From: Dactylorhiza incarnata
Taxonomy: Eukaryota; Streptophyta; Magnoliopsida; Asparagales; Orchidaceae
Length of the DNA: 64,000 nt
Assembly: GCA_033032865.1 (NCBI GenBank)
Contig: JAWHQI010000075.1
Span: 620,001 to 684,000, forward strand
Direction of reading: 5' to 3'
A model generated the notes under the pieces. That model saw only the letters and a list, made by a program, of their open reading frames with translations, did not search any database and was not told where the DNA came from. Numbering within the stretch: position 1 is the first letter of the stretch; each line of letters opens with the position of its first letter. Shown here in pieces: positions 63,685 to 64,000 of this stretch. The position numbers were made by a program, and so were the translations under genes.

Positions 63685-64000
63685 TGACACGCTATTTCCA
63701 CACCGCTAATTAGCGGGCACGAAATGCGGTACGACGGCAGTGCACCGGTCGTTATCAAGTAATAAAAGTAGGGAGTAGCTCCCCGAATATCGTTCTCAAA
63801 GGACCGCAAGTTAGGGAATACGATTTGCTCGTTAGGAAACTAATTATGGGGGTTCTAAGTCTAACAAAACAAGAAGGGGGTTTGGTTGATTTTATAGAGC
63901 GGGAAATGAGAAAACTAAACACTATGCGGGTTGCAATCACCGCGTCGCTTGGTGGATGGGTTTAGTGCAGGCCGCGATGCCGTGCTTCGCTTAGCGGATG
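63685..64000 (-). mobile_element. N3: LTR end of a third N-like element, antisense, cut by window edge
   Basis: TGACACGC at 63685 starts an LTR. Its reverse complement resembles the last ~300 bp of the N1/N2 LTR: TTATTACTTGA then a CCGGTGCACTGCCG stretch (compare 46808-46835), the GGGGA step before it, and GCATCGCGGCC as in N2 (51250). Identity is clearly lower than between N1 and N2. AAAAT (63680-63684) is the expected left target duplication. The rest lies outside the window. Confidence 0.7.

Noticed and set aside
62026..63687. A 553-codon plus-strand open frame
   Set aside because: Codons up to 63189 are the antisense of the C1 LTR and the rest is the severed S3 integrase. The other C1 LTR has a stop in the same frame (44219), so no selection keeps it open.

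Overview
This window is plant nuclear DNA, almost certainly from a large-genome angiosperm, and consists of nested LTR retrotransposons. I see no host gene, tRNA, rRNA or CRISPR array. Evidence for a plant: Ty1/copia elements with the PR-INT-RT-RNase H order and TGGTATCAGAG primer sites (initiator tRNA-Met), SIRE-like copia elements with large Gags, an Athila/Tat-like Ty3/gypsy element, and a long-LTR Ty3/gypsy relic with a chromovirus-like pol tail. Nothing in the sequence fixes the species. Element names used below are mine.

Layout. 1-1313: rearranged end of a C1-family copia element (an LTR, a scrap of pol, then a piece of LTR in inverted orientation). 1314-8065: G1, an Athila/Tat-like Ty3 element with decayed gag-pol, a long 3' noncoding part and a 1,033-bp 3' LTR carrying five hairpin repeats. 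8066-9214: relics of the G2 family, including an antisense LTR. 9215-31239 and beyond the window: G2, a Ty3 element with an exceptional LTR of about 5.5 kb and only 2.8 kb of decayed internal sequence. Its 5' LTR is split by S1 (14730-24345), a complete but dead SIRE-like copia. Its 3' LTR is split by S2 (from 31240, minus strand), a SIRE-like element that lost most of pol by deletion but keeps gag and a long extra 3' ORF with what looks like its own promoter. S2 is cut inside gag by S3 (from 39114, plus strand), another SIRE-like copia. The S3 integrase is cut by C1 (43802-63189, minus strand), a young copia with 1,179-bp LTRs and one long gag-pol ORF. The C1 RNase H is cut by N1 (45298-58150), a non-autonomous element whose only ORF encodes two CCHC zinc knuckles. 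The N1 3' LTR is cut by N2 (50044-56564), a relative of N1. Near the right edge S3 is cut again by N3 (from 63685, antisense), a more distant N-like LTR.

The C1, N1, N2 and S1 insertions are each proven by a 5-bp target-site duplication visible on both sides (AACAC, AGCTG, GTCCT, ACCCG). A base near 52,000 therefore lies inside six stacked elements (N2 in N1 in C1 in S3 in S2 in G2). Insertion order gives relative ages: N2 is the youngest of this stack, G2 the oldest.

How the parts work together. C1, S1, S3 and G1 descend from autonomous elements encoding gag, protease, integrase and reverse transcriptase; S2, N1 and N2 need enzymes in trans. The 3' noncoding half of N1/N2 aligns by eye with that of G1, including a stem-loop just before the polypurine tract, so an Athila/Tat-like element related to G1 is the likely helper lineage. 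Most families fill the LTR upstream of the TATA box with a family-specific CpG-rich iterated motif, often palindromic. One such core (TCGTCGA) recurs in Ty3 and Ty1 families. The most unusual items are the N1/N2 zinc-knuckle family, the hairpin arrays, and the apparent second promoter inside S2.
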